A DNA stretch of 64,000 nucleotides from Pseudonocardiales bacterium (GCA_019247305.1 JAFAPC010000107.1:1-64000), one strand, 5' to 3'. Counted from the first letter of the stretch, positions 1-8,932 are shown. Made by a program: numbers and translations. Notes: generated from the sequence alone by a model not told the origin.

Positions 1-2
1 TG

Positions 3-341
3 GCATGGATTTCCGATCCCATCGACGGCAACAGGCACGACAGCCACTGCCTGGCCGAGGCAGCCGTGCTCACCGGCATGAATGCCGGGAACTGGATGGG
101 CGACAAAGGCTACACCGGCAACAATATGATCACACCCATCAAGAAACTACCCTATCGCGATCTGCTGGACTGGGAGAAGGAATTCAACACCCAGGTCAAC
201 AAGATCCGATGGATAATCGAGCAGGCCATCGCCCACCTCAAGACCTGGCGAATCCTGGACACCGATTACCGGCGACCGATCAGTATCTTCCCCGAAACGA
301 TCTCAGCCGTTATCGCGCTCCACTTCTGGCGCTCCGCGTGA
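3..341 (+). pseudogene. IS5-type (DDE_Tnp_4) transposase, C-terminal part, cut by window edge
   Basis: The reading frame is open from the window start and ends at a TGA at 339-341. It reads like the C-terminal third of a DDE-superfamily endonuclease of IS5-like elements: a GDKGY(T)GN segment containing the second catalytic aspartate, then an R-x-x-IEQ-x-IAHLKTWR helix carrying the catalytic glutamate, and a closing LHFWRSA tail. The N-terminal part lies outside the window, so I cannot say whether the whole gene is intact. It abuts another insertion-sequence remnant, which fits a decayed mobile-element junction. Confidence 0.75.
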
Positions 342-355
342 ATAAGCCTCCAGAT

Positions 356-487
356 CACCGGTTCCCGCTGAGCTTCCGCGAGATCGAGGAGATGATGCTG
401 GCTCGCGGCGTGGTGGTTTCCCACGAGACGAGCCGGCAATGGTGTGCCACGTGTCGCCAGGCCCGGCGCCAACGCGCGCTGCGTCGG
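356..487 (+). pseudogene. IS6-family-like transposase N-terminal remnant
   Basis: A short stretch reads FPLSFREIEEMMLARGVVVS followed by HET-RQWC, the typical N-terminal helix-turn-helix of IS6/IS240-type transposases. The similarity fades after about 40 residues and there is no catalytic core, so this is a fragment. It lies directly between the IS5-type remnant and the tail of the disrupted XRE regulator. A second short IS6-like scrap lies near 4.14 kb. The assignment comes from motif memory only. Confidence 0.5.
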
Positions 488-497
488 AGCTGCGGTG

Positions 498-1306
498 TTA
501 GGTGGCGGTGGTGGCCAAGCGGCCGCGGAGCTCGGTGACGCCGGGGCTGGTGGCCAGGGGCGCCAGCGTGGTGTTCAGGACGCGTAGCTGGTCGCAGGCA
601 TCGGGAGAGTGCAGCGCGGTGACCGCGTCAATAGCCTGGTGGCCGAGGGCGACGGCGGTGTCGATATCTCCGGCGAGCGCGTGAGCACCGGCGAGGTCTG
701 GCAGGTAGTACGCCCGGAGTGAAGCGTAGTCGGGACCGAAGCCGTCTATGGCCTGGTGCAACAACGACACCGCTCGCCCGGCAGTGCGCGGGTCGCGGCT
801 GGTGAGGGCCAGCGTGTAATGGGCGGCACCCTGGTGGCCGGAAATGCCGGTGTTGCTGATGTAGGCAGTCCAGGGCGGGGCGGTGGCGGGGTCGATGGCG
901 GCGACCTGCTCAAGGGCCTGGTCCAGCGCCCGGTCGCAGCCTGCGGCGTCGCCGCGAACGGCTAGGGTGCGGGCCTCGATATTGGTCAGCAGGCTGAGGG
1001 TGGACGCCGAGACGGGATGCGGGCTGACGGCGGCGGTGTGGCCGAGGCGGACCAGGCGCAGCGCCTCCTCCGGGCGGTGCAGACGCAGCGCTTGCAGCGC
1101 CATGTCGGCCAGCAGATACACGACGAGGTCGCTGCTCTGGGGATGCTCGGCCTCCCGGGCAAGGCCCACCCCGATCATCCACAGCCGCCGAGCCGCGTCA
1201 TCATCCTTCACGTCATAGCTCATCCAGCCCGCCTGGGTGGCCAGGTGCGCGGTGGCCAAGAACAGCCGAGGCCGCACCTCAGGGCTGGCCTGGGCCCGCA
1301 ACAGAT
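498..1306 (-). pseudogene. C-terminal half of an XRE-TPR regulator disrupted by an IS110-type element
   Basis: Read on the minus strand, the protein begins inside the repeat region (LLRAQASPEVRPRLFLATA, then QAGWMSYDV, then ARRLWMIG) and runs to the natural stop at 498. This pattern is the TPR-like C-terminal domain of the large actinobacterial helix-turn-helix regulators; an intact relative is present at 26518-27924. The missing DNA-binding half is on the same strand at 2887-3499, beyond the IS110-type insertion. By my count, removing the DNA between the shared CAGAT pentamers does not restore one frame across the joint, so a small indel accompanied or preceded the insertion. The gene should be non-functional as a whole. 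Confidence 0.75.
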
Positions 1307-1309
1307 TTT

Positions 1310-1535
1310 GATGCCTCTGGTGTGGCGCTCGCGGGTCGGTGAAACTGGGGGCGCGTCGGCCGCTGACGTCGTGTGGTCTTGGTGCGGGTTGAGCCCGTGC
1401 AACAGATTGACGCTGGAGCCCGTCCCGGTGGGTACTCCGGGTTGCCGCCTGGTCGAGCGCGAGTCTCAGAGTCGTGATGTTCCTGCGGGTTCCGCGGTCG
1501 GCGCGTCTGGTGAGCTGTTCCGAAGGGAGCCAGGT
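1310..1535 (+). ncRNA. candidate IS110 bridge RNA region in the element's left end
   Basis: Members of the IS110 group use a structured RNA, transcribed from the non-coding left end, to pair with target and donor DNA. Two short identities here fit that design. GCAACAGATT at 1398-1407 repeats the left target flank at 1298-1307, and GTCTCAGA at 1463-1470 repeats the element's right end at 2883-2890. The target-like match comes first and the donor-like match second, the known order of the two loops. I did not fold the region, so the RNA limits and structure are inference. Confidence 0.45.
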
Positions 1536-2791
1536 GTGGAGATTGTCTATGAGCGGGTCGCCGCGATCGACGTCGGCAAGAAGATCATCGCGGTGGCGGT
1601 CCGCACTCCGGGTGAGCACCCCGGGAAGCGTCGCGGGCAGGTGCGCAAGTTCACCACCTACTACCGGACGCTGACCGAGATGGTGGCCTGGCTGGTCGCC
1701 GAGGGCCTCACGCACGTGAGTATGGAATCGACGGGGGTGTATTGGCGACCGGTGTTCCACGCCTTGTGTGAGGCCGAGGCCCCGCTGGAGGTGCTGCTGG
1801 TCAACGCCCGCCATGCCAAAAACGTCCCGGGCCGCAAGAGCGATGCCCTGGATGCGGTGTGGCTGGCCGAGTTGACCGAGTGCGGGTTGCTGCGGGGCAG
1901 TTTCATCCCCCGGCGGTGATCGCGGCGATCCGGGAGCTGACCCGCTACCGCAAAAAGCTCGTTGAGCAGCGCACCAGCGAGCTGCAGCGGCTGGCGAAGG
2001 TCCTGGAGGACGGCGGGATCAAGATTGACTCGGTGGCCTCGGCGCTGACCACCCTCTCGGCCCGGGACATGATCGAGGCACTGATCAACGGCGAGCGTGA
2101 CCCTGCCGTGCTGGCGGATCTGGCGCGCGGCAGGATGCGCAGCAAGATCCCCGATCTGACGTTAGCGTGCGCGGGTCGTTTCGGTGCTCAGCACGCGTTG
2201 ATGTGCACCCTGCATCTGGAGCACATCGACCACCTTACCGACATGATCGCCCGGCTGGAGGACCGTATCGAGGAGGCCAGCCTCCCTTTCGCCCAGCAGA
2301 CCGGGCTGCTGGCCACGATCCCGGGGATCAGTAAGCGCGCCGCTCAGGTCATCATCTCCGAGATCGGTGTGGAGATGGCCAGGTTCCCCACGGCGGCGCA
2401 TTTGGCCTCGTGGGCGGGCTTGTGTCCGGGCAACAATGAATCCGCCGGCAAGCACCGCTCGGGTAGGACCCGCAAGGGCAACACCGAGCTCTGCACCCTT
2501 CTCACCGAGTGCGCCTGGGCCGCCGGGCGCACCAGCACCTACGTCGGTGCCCAGTTCCGTCGCTTCCACCGCCGCTTCGGCAAACAGGGCGGGAAGAAAG
2601 CCGCCATCGCCACCGCCCACACCCTGATCGTCATCATTTGGCATGTGCTGGCCCACAACAGCGCCTACCGCGACCTGGGCTCGGACTACTTCACCCGACG
2701 CATCGATCACCCGGCAGCACGGAAACGTCGGCTCATCCGCGAGCTCGAAGCCCTCGGACACAAGGTCACCCTCGAACCCACCACCGCGTAA
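1536..2791 (+). pseudogene. IS110-family transposase (DEDD recombinase) with an internal frameshift
   Basis: Translation probably starts at GTG 1536, behind the purine-rich GAAGGGAGC. The first frame carries the RuvC-like DEDD domain: AAIDVGK near the start, SMESTGVYW, and KSDALDA. It stops at 1919. The rest continues one frame back from about 1905 and carries the Transposase_20 domain (LATIPGISKRAAQVI, then WAGLCPGNNESAGK with the catalytic serine region) to a TAA at 2791. The switch falls on a run of five C bases, so loss of one C, a sequencing error or a -1 slip are all possible. Most IS110 transposases are one uninterrupted frame of about 400 residues, which matches the summed length here. 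Confidence 0.8.
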
Positions 2792-2886
2792 CCGGTCACC
2801 ACATATCGATCACCGACCAACCCGGCCCAGGTGCCGGGTCACCGACCCCTGCGTCCAGAACGTGCCTGGTCACCGTAGTTACGTCT

Positions 2887-3499
2887 CAGATGGACACGTG
2901 GCGTGCAGGCGAGCGACGGCGACATCGCGGGCCCGCCCGCTGCCGTGAGCGAAATCCTGACGGACGAACTCGGCGGTCGCCTGCTCAATAGTCTCAACAT
3001 CAGCGGCCCCGAGGTGGCGGGTGCCGGGGGGCTCAGCTTGAGGCAACAGGGCGGTGAGCCGATCCCAATCCAGCTCGCTGAGGCCCAAACTCAGCGCGAT
3101 GACGTGGTCCCCGAAGTCTCTGCGCTCCACCCAACTGCCCTCCTGCTCGGTAGTTCCTACCGTAACCCCGAAGCGGAAGCCGAGCTTGGATGCGGGGATG
3201 CCCAGGACGTTCGCGACTCTGATGATGATGGTCACTTCGGTGAGTCGGCGTCTGCCGTTCTCGATTTTGGAGATGGCGGCTTGGTCCAGGCCCAGCAGCC
3301 CGCCCAGGATGGTCTGGCTCCAGTGTTTCTCGGCGCTGACCCGGCGGAACACCGGACCGAAATCCAGTCGCGCCAGCGCCGCGGTCAGCTGCGGGTCGTC
3401 GTAGAAAGCCGCGGGCAACGCTGGGCCGCAGACACCGGTGATGTGGTGATGGCGCGCAGCCCCGCAGTCCGGGCAAGGCCGATCCCCCAGATTAGGCAC
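2887..3499 (-). pseudogene. N-terminal (DNA-binding) half of the IS-disrupted XRE-TPR regulator
   Basis: The protein starts at position 3499 with a small Cys/His segment (CPDCGAARHHHITGVCG), then an XRE-type helix-turn-helix: SQTILGGLLGLDQAAISKIE, NGRRRLTEV. It continues to ARLHATCP and then runs into insertion-element sequence, ending at a stop inside it. The matching C-terminal half is at 498-1306. Proteins of this kind in actinomycetes are putative regulators with a TPR-like sensor domain, often near natural-product or conservon-type genes. A truncated protein retaining the HTH could still be made, and might act as a dominant DNA binder, but that is speculation. Confidence 0.75.
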
Positions 3500-3729
3500 G
3501 TGATCACTGTAGCCGCGCGCCGTATCACAGTCGACGACCTCCCCTGGACCAGGCTGAGTGTCCTGCGATGTGGGGTGCAGTCCCGCGACGAGCTGGGTAG
3601 CGCCCTGGTCCGCTTCGTTGAGCCAGGTCCACGTCGCGAGCGGTTCTGGTTTATGGGCGCTGCGACCAGGGAACTCCCTAGCGGCTGGTCACATGTCGCC
3701 GTGAACCCGGCACGGGAAGGGGAAGGACG

Positions 3730-4107
3730 ATGGAGTCTATTGCTATCTCGGGCGAAAAGATTCTGCCACCAGTGGGACCGCATTCACAGGCTATTCGACG
3801 TGGGAATATTCTAGCTATCGGAGGTCAAGTGGGTACGGACCCTCGGTCCGGCATCCTGTGTGAAGGATTCCGCGAGCAGATGCGGCAAGCGATAACAAAT
3901 GTGCAAGAACTCCTCAAAGAGGCTGGCTCATCTTTCGCTGATGTGGTAATGCTGCATGTTTACCTCACCGATACGGGCCACTTTAGGGAGATGAACACGA
4001 TTCTCGGTGAATTTTTAACGGAACCGTTCCCTGCTCGCACGACCGTTTATACAGGATTACCACCAGATATGCTTGTGGAGGTCGATGCTCTTGCTGTCGT
4101 CCAGTAG
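3730..4107 (+). CDS. RidA/YjgF/UK114-family deaminase
   Basis: This 125-residue protein has the length and layout of RidA-family enamine/imine deaminases: an N-terminal GPHSQAIR segment, a GQVG turn, a LLKEAGSSFADVVMLHVYLTD core and a C-terminal PARTTVYTGLP segment with the conserved arginine used to bind the carboxylate. Such trimers hydrolyse reactive 2-aminoacrylate or act on other imines. ATG 3730 follows a strong GGGAAGGGGAAGGA ribosome site. The gene is visibly richer in A+T than its neighbours and is wedged between insertion-sequence debris, so recent acquisition is likely. Its natural substrate cannot be told from sequence. Confidence 0.85.
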   Translation: MESIAISGEKILPPVGPHSQAIRRGNILAIGGQVGTDPRSGILCEGFREQMRQAITNVQELLKEAGSSFADVVMLHVYLTDTGHFREMNTILGEFLTEPFPARTTVYTGLPPDMLVEVDALAVVQ

Positions 4108-4138
4108 CCAGTAGTAGGCGAAAATCGACGGGCGGTGG

Positions 4139-4216
4139 GTGTCCCTAGTCGTCCGTGCCCTTAAGCCCGGCTGGTACCCGACTGAGGTGAGCACCGACCA
4201 GGCAATCCCGGCGATC
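4139..4216 (+). pseudogene. possible IS6-family transposase scrap
   Basis: A short reading of this stretch, RALKPGWYPTEVSTDQA, resembles the segment of IS6-family transposases around the second catalytic aspartate (PTEVTTDRA). The similarity ends immediately at a stop. The rest of the 283-base interval between the RidA gene and the ATPase leader shows no other coding signal apart from the promoter-like motif at 4318-4347. This is a weak call based on one motif. Confidence 0.3.
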
Positions 4217-4317
4217 TGCAGCGGCGGATAGTCGGTGCCTGGGTGGCCGAGGTCACCGTTCTGGGTGGTTTGTCGGCCTAGCCTGCGGGCAGGCGACTGA
4301 ACGACCCTCGGGAAATT

Positions 4318-4347
4318 TTGAGATGAGAGTTCGTCTGTTTGTAGGAT
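4318..4347 (+). promoter_or_regulatory. candidate sigma70-type promoter for the P-ATPase unit
   Basis: TTGAGA at 4318-4323 and TAGGAT at 4342-4347 are separated by 18 bases, a good vegetative spacing. Transcription would start near 4354, giving a short leader before the ATG at 4391. The surrounding DNA is A+T-richer than the coding regions. Confidence 0.4.
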
Positions 4348-4390
4348 GAAGTTCTCCCAAATCGGTATGTGCGGGTCAGCGGAGGAGTAA

Positions 4391-4450
4391 ATGACCACGA
4401 CGAGCACGCGAGAACCGGGGCATGAGCTGCCGCCCACCGCATGCCGCTAA
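4391..4450 (+). CDS. possible 19-residue leader peptide overlapping the ATPase start
   Basis: ATG 4391 sits six bases after the purine-rich GGAGGAGTAA context, the best ribosome site in the interval. The frame encodes MTTTSTREPGHELPPTACR and stops with TAA at 4448-4450, ten bases into the ATPase gene in another frame. The ATPase ATG at 4441 has only a weak ribosome site, so its translation may depend on ribosomes finishing this peptide. No function is apparent in the peptide itself. It could equally be the decayed start of a former gene. Confidence 0.35.
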   Translation: MTTTSTREPGHELPPTACR

Positions 4451-7400
4451 AATCCCTGCTTGACGTCGCCTCCTGGGCCGCCAGTCCGGTCACGGGACTG
4501 GTCCGTGCGCTGGTCAACCCCCCGGTAGACCGCCGCCTGTGGAGCTCAGGTGAGCGCACTCACCTGGAAGTCCGCGGGGTGCACCAGACCGGCAACGCCG
4601 CCGCGGCCCGCGAGGTGGAGCAGCGGCTCGGTGCGCTTGAGGGGGTCTTCGCCGCCGAGCTCAACGCCGTGCTGGGGCGAGTCGCGGTGAACCATGATCC
4701 CGCTCGGATTAGCCCTGCCGAGCTGGCGCGAGTTGTCGGTGAGGTGGAGAGCGCGCACGGGCTGGACACCGCGCCCTGCGCTCCGGCGAGCGTGGTGCAC
4801 CCGGCGAATACCGCACCGCTGGTGCGTGAGCTGACCGCGCTGGCCACGAACGTGGCGGGCCTGGGGTACTGGGCTACCGGTCTGGTACTGCCGTTGGCTC
4901 GCATCCCGCCGCTGGTACCGGCGCTGATGTCGCTGGCGGACTTCACTCCCCAGCTGCACAGCGAGGTGCAGGCACGGCTTGGTCGCCCAGCTACCGACAC
5001 GGTGTTCGCGTTAGGGGGCGCGCTGTCCAACACCCTCGCGGGCAGCCCCATTATGCTGATCACGGACGCGGTGCGCCGGTTCTGCTTGCATCGCGAAGCC
5101 AGTGCTCGCCAGCAGGCCTGGCTCCGGTGGGATGGCGAGCGGTTCGCGGGGCAGGCAGGAGCCTATCGGGCGGAACCGCTTGAGGTCGAGTCCCGACCCG
5201 TCCCGCTGCCGGAGGGCCCGATCGAGCGAGTGTCCACGTCCTCGGCCGTGCTGGCTGTCGCTAGCTACGGCGCGGTGCTGGTGGGCAGCCGGAACTCGGC
5301 ACGCGCGCTGGCGATGCTGAACGCCGGGGTGCCCAAGCCCGCCAGAGCCGGCCGGGAAGCCTTCACCGCCCAGCTCGGCACAGATCTCAGCGCCGAGGGC
5401 GCTCTCGTGCTCGACCCGGACGTGTTACACCGGCTCGACCGGGTGGACACCATCGTGCTCGATAACCATGTCCTGCTCACCGGCCGTCGGGTGGTCGATG
5501 AGGTGTTGGCGCTAGACACGGACATCGACAGCGTCGAGTTGTTCCAGCGGGCGCACGACGTGATCGACCTGAACCAGACCGACCTGGGCCGGGCCGGGCG
5601 CCGGAGAAACCAGGCTGGCTGGACCGCCCTTCCCTGGGCCGCCAGCCCCACTGATGAGAACCCCACCGATGAGAGTCCTGGCGGCGGAAGCGCCGAGGGC
5701 GCAAGCCCAGGTGAGCGGGCAGCCCAAGCCCGACGCACGGCCTGCGAGTGGTCTGCCCGCGGCGCCACCGTGTTCGTGCTACTGCGCGGCGTGAAGCCAA
5801 TGGGCCTGGTCGCCGTCGTCACCGAGCTCGACCCGCTCGCCGAGGCCATGGTGGCCGCTGCCGGGAGCGCTGGGTTAGTGCTGGTCGCTGAGACCACCAG
5901 TGGTCTGCACCGCAGGCTGGAGGCCGATGGCGCGGTCGAAGGCGGAAGCCGGCTGACCAGCTCGGTGCGCGCGTTGCAGGCCAGCGGGCACGTGGTGGCC
6001 GTGCTCTCCGCGCGCTCCCGATCAGCGCTCGCGGCTGCCGACGTCGGTATCGGAATCCCAGACCGTTCAGGCACGCTGCCCTGGGGTGCGCAGGTGATGT
6101 TCCCCGGCCTGGCCGAGGCGAGCGTGCTGCTGTACGCTGTGGCCGCAGCCCGAGACAGTAGCCGCACGAGCGCGACATTGTCCGTCGCCGGGTCGTCAGT
6201 GGGAGCGTTGTTCGCCGCGCTGGGCCCGGCGCTGGGTGCGGGTGCTCGGGCGGCTTTCCCGGTCCACCTGGCCACCTTGTTCGCGATCGCCGCTGGGACC
6301 TGGGCGGGTGCCGGTCCAGCTAAGCAGCCACCGCCGGTGTCAGTCGAGCGGACCCCGTGGCACGCGATGTCCCCGCAGGTCGTGCTGGCGCGGCTAGGCA
6401 GCCACCCCGGGGGGTTGGACCAGCGCGAAGTCGAACGCCGCCGAGCTGAGCAGCCCGGTACCGACGGCGAGCGTGAGCTGAGTCTGGCACGGGCATCCAT
6501 GGAGGAGCTGGCCAATCCGCTCACCCCCGCGCTCGCCGGCGGTGCCGGGCTTTCCGCCAGCGTCGGCTCGATCGCTGACGCGGTGATCATCGGTGGTGTG
6601 CTGGGGCTCAACGCGCTCATCGGTGGGGCACAGCGGCTCGGTGCGAACCGGGCACTGCGGGCACTGCACAGCACTAGCGCTGGGGAAGTCCGGCTACGCC
6701 GGGACGGCAGCGAGCGCACTGCCTCGGTGGGAGAGTTAGTGCCCGGCGACGTCATCGAGCTGCACGCCGGTGACACCGTTCCCGCTGACTGCCGGCTGAT
6801 GGAGGCCACCGCGTTGGAGGTTGACGAGTCCAGGCTCACCGGTGAGTCAACGCTGGTCACCAAAGCGGTGCCGGCCACCGCGGCGGCTTCCCTCGGCGAC
6901 CGGCAGAGCATGCTCTACCAGGGCAGCGCCGTGGCGGCGGGGCAGGCCGTCGGCGTCGTGGTGGCTACCGGGGATCGCACCGAGGTGGGGCGCATCGCGC
7001 GGCTGACCGGAGAGGCGCCGCCGCCAAGCGGCGTGCATACCCGGCTGAAGGCGTTGACCCGGCAGACGTTGCCGCTTTCAATCGGCGCCGGCCTCGGGTT
7101 GTTAGGCATCGACCTGCTGCGAGGCAGCACGGTTGAGCAGGCCTTGGGTCGTGCGGTGAGTCTGGCGGTGGCCTCGGTTCCCGAGGGACTGCCGTTCGTG
7201 GCGACCGTTGCGGAGCTCGCGGCCGCGCGCCGGCTGTCTCAACGCGGGGCGCTGGCACGCAACCCGTCCACCATTGAGGCGCTGGGCCGGGTGAACGTGT
7301 TGTGCTTTGACAAGACCGGCACCCTCACCAAGGGCCGCATTCGGCTCCGCCAGGTCTCCGATGGCCAGCGCGCTGCGGGGCTTGACGAGCTCGACGAGCA

Positions 7401-8892
7401 CCTGCGGCAGGTCGTCGCGGTGGCCCTGCGCGCCAGCCCCTGGCAGAACCAGCAGGTGCCGCACCAGACCGACCGGGCCGTGCTGCGCGGCGCACGGAAA
7501 GCTGGCGTCACTCCCGATGAGGGCCTGGAGGAAATGCGCCAGCTCGATGAGCTTGTGTTCGAGCCGTCCCGCGGTTACCACGCGGCGCTGTGGCGCTGCC
7601 GGGCCACGCACCGCCTCAGCGTCAAGGGCGCGCCCGAGGTGGTGCTGCCGCGGTGCACCCAGTGGCGTCGCGCCGAGGGCATCTACCGGCTCGATGACAC
7701 CACGCGTCGCCAGATCGAGCACGAGGTCAACCAGCTGGCCCGGCGCGGCTACCGAGTACTGGCTGTGGCCGAGCGCACCGCCTCCGAACGCCCCGATCTC
7801 GATGAGTCCCGGCTGCGCGACCTAGAGTTCTACGGCCTGCTGGCGCTGGCTGACCCGATTCGACCCACCGCCGCGGAGTCCCTCAACACCCTGCAGCGCG
7901 CCGGTGTCGAGGTGACCATGCTCACGGGGGATCATCCGAGCACGGCCGAGGCCATTGCCGTGGAGCTAGGTGTGCTCAACGGGCGGCGGGTGCTCACCGG
8001 TCCCGAGCTGGACGGCATGGACGACAAGCAGCTCGCCGCGGTGCTGCCTACTGTCTCGGTCTTCGCCCGGGTAGATCCCACACAGAAGGCGCGGATCGTG
8101 CGTCAGTTCCGTCACATCGGTCGGGTCGTCGCGGTGACCGGTGACGGTGCGAACGACGCCCCAGCCATCCGGCTCGCCGACGTGGGCATCGCGCTTGGCA
8201 AGAAAGCCACCCAGGCCGCTCGGGACGCCGCCGATGTGGTCGTCACCACCAACCGGATCGAGACGATCACCGACGCCATCGTGGAGGGCCGCATGATGTG
8301 GTCCTCGGTCCGCGACGCGCTGTCCATCCTCCTCGGTGGCAATCTCGGAGAGATCGCGTTCACCGTCGGGGCGGGGTTGTTCAGCGGCCGCGAGGCGCTC
8401 AATGCGCGGCAGCTGTTGCTGGTCAACCTCCTCACGGATGTGCTGCCCGCGATGGCGGTGGCCGTGCGCCCGCCGCCGGACACCACCTCAGAGGAGCTGC
8501 TCGCTGAGGGGCCGGAGGCCTCCCTGGGATCGCCCCTCACCCGAGACATCTACCTGCGCGCGGCCACCACAGCCGGGGCCGCCGCTGCCGCATGGCTGCT
8601 CGCCCGGCCCGTGAGCCTGCCCAGACAGGCCAGCACCGCGGCACTGGTCGCCCTCGTCGGTGCCCAGCTGGGGCAAACCATCGCGGTGCGGGGTCGCACC
8701 CCGCTCGTGATCGCTGCGGTTCTCGGGTCCGGGGTGCTGCTAGCGACCATCGTGCAGGTACCCGGGGTGAGTCAGTTCTTTGGCTGTCAGCCGCTGTTAC
8801 CACACCAGTGGGGCCTCGCCCTCGGCTCGGCCGGGGCAGCCACCGTCGCAGCGCTGCTGTGGCAACGCACGAGCCAACCGACCGCGGCCTGA
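4441..8892 (+). CDS. large cation-transporting P-type ATPase, CtpI-like
   Basis: This 1483-residue membrane pump is far longer than a standard P-ATPase and has the two-part build of mycobacterial CtpI/CtpH. Residues about 40-110 form a degenerate heavy-metal-associated-like fold. A membrane and soluble region follows that resembles a second, inactive P-ATPase unit (around VDTIVLDNHVLL, without DKTGT). The active unit follows: the actuator motif TGES at 800-803, a PEGLPF membrane motif, the phosphorylated DKTGT with aspartate 957, KGAPE at about 1062, TGDGAND at about 1233, then C-terminal membrane helices. PEGLP is shared with calcium and magnesium pumps, so a divalent cation is likely but not proven. 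Translation may be coupled to the preceding leader ORF. The gene ends convergent with the 8933-9472 gene. Confidence 0.88.
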   Translation: MPLKSLLDVASWAASPVTGLVRALVNPPVDRRLWSSGERTHLEVRGVHQTGNAAAAREVEQRLGALEGVFAAELNAVLGRVAVNHDPARISPAELARVVGEVESAHGLDTAPCAPASVVHPANTAPLVRELTALATNVAGLGYWATGLVLPLARIPPLVPALMSLADFTPQLHSEVQARLGRPATDTVFALGGALSNTLAGSPIMLITDAVRRFCLHREASARQQAWLRWDGERFAGQAGAYRAEPLEVESRPVPLPEGPIERVSTSSAVLAVASYGAVLVGSRNSARALAMLNAGVPKPARAGREAFTAQLGTDLSAEGALVLDPDVLHRLDRVDTIVLDNHVLLTGRRVVDEVLALDTDIDSVELFQRAHDVIDLNQTDLGRAGRRRNQAGWTALPWAASPTDENPTDESPGGGSAEGASPGERAAQARRTACEWSARGATVFVLLRGVKPMGLVAVVTELDPLAEAMVAAAGSAGLVLVAETTSGLHRRLEADGAVEGGSRLTSSVRALQASGHVVAVLSARSRSALAAADVGIGIPDRSGTLPWGAQVMFPGLAEASVLLYAVAAARDSSRTSATLSVAGSSVGALFAALGPALGAGARAAFPVHLATLFAIAAGTWAGAGPAKQPPPVSVERTPWHAMSPQVVLARLGSHPGGLDQREVERRRAEQPGTDGERELSLARASMEELANPLTPALAGGAGLSASVGSIADAVIIGGVLGLNALIGGAQRLGANRALRALHSTSAGEVRLRRDGSERTASVGELVPGDVIELHAGDTVPADCRLMEATALEVDESRLTGESTLVTKAVPATAAASLGDRQSMLYQGSAVAAGQAVGVVVATGDRTEVGRIARLTGEAPPPSGVHTRLKALTRQTLPLSIGAGLGLLGIDLLRGSTVEQALGRAVSLAVASVPEGLPFVATVAELAAARRLSQRGALARNPSTIEALGRVNVLCFDKTGTLTKGRIRLRQVSDGQRAAGLDELDEHLRQVVAVALRASPWQNQQVPHQTDRAVLRGARKAGVTPDEGLEEMRQLDELVFEPSRGYHAALWRCRATHRLSVKGAPEVVLPRCTQWRRAEGIYRLDDTTRRQIEHEVNQLARRGYRVLAVAERTASERPDLDESRLRDLEFYGLLALADPIRPTAAESLNTLQRAGVEVTMLTGDHPSTAEAIAVELGVLNGRRVLTGPELDGMDDKQLAAVLPTVSVFARVDPTQKARIVRQFRHIGRVVAVTGDGANDAPAIRLADVGIALGKKATQAARDAADVVVTTNRIETITDAIVEGRMMWSSVRDALSILLGGNLGEIAFTVGAGLFSGREALNARQLLLVNLLTDVLPAMAVAVRPPPDTTSEELLAEGPEASLGSPLTRDIYLRAATTAGAAAAAWLLARPVSLPRQASTAALVALVGAQLGQTIAVRGRTPLVIAAVLGSGVLLATIVQVPGVSQFFGCQPLLPHQWGLALGSAGAATVAALLWQRTSQPTAA

Positions 8893-8932
8893 ACTCTGGG
8901 TGCTGGCCTTCGCACGAGGGCAGGACGCGACG

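Larger units (their letters stand above)
1302..2891 (+). mobile_element. IS110-family insertion element inside an XRE-TPR regulator gene
   Basis: The limits are inferred from where the regulator's coding sequence stops matching on each side. A CAGAT pentamer is found at both edges (1302-1306 and 2887-2891), and no long terminal inverted repeats are visible, as usual for IS110. The element has about 230 non-coding bases ahead of its transposase and about 95 behind it. This asymmetry is that of IS110-group elements, whose long left end encodes the bridge RNA. The exact ends are uncertain by a few bases. Confidence 0.7.

Noticed and set aside
1017-1535. A coding extension upstream of the IS110 transposase start
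   Set aside because: The open frame covers the regulator remnant and the element's non-coding left end; the good ribosome site and family similarity begin at 1536.
498-1814. A single 438-residue gene on the minus strand
   Set aside because: Only the part below about 1306 has regulator-like sequence; the upstream part is the reverse strand of the IS110-type element.
5265-6911. A 548-residue frame opposite the P-ATPase gene
   Set aside because: It is Ser/Ala/Arg low-complexity sequence mirroring the high-GC ATPase codons and has no ribosome site.
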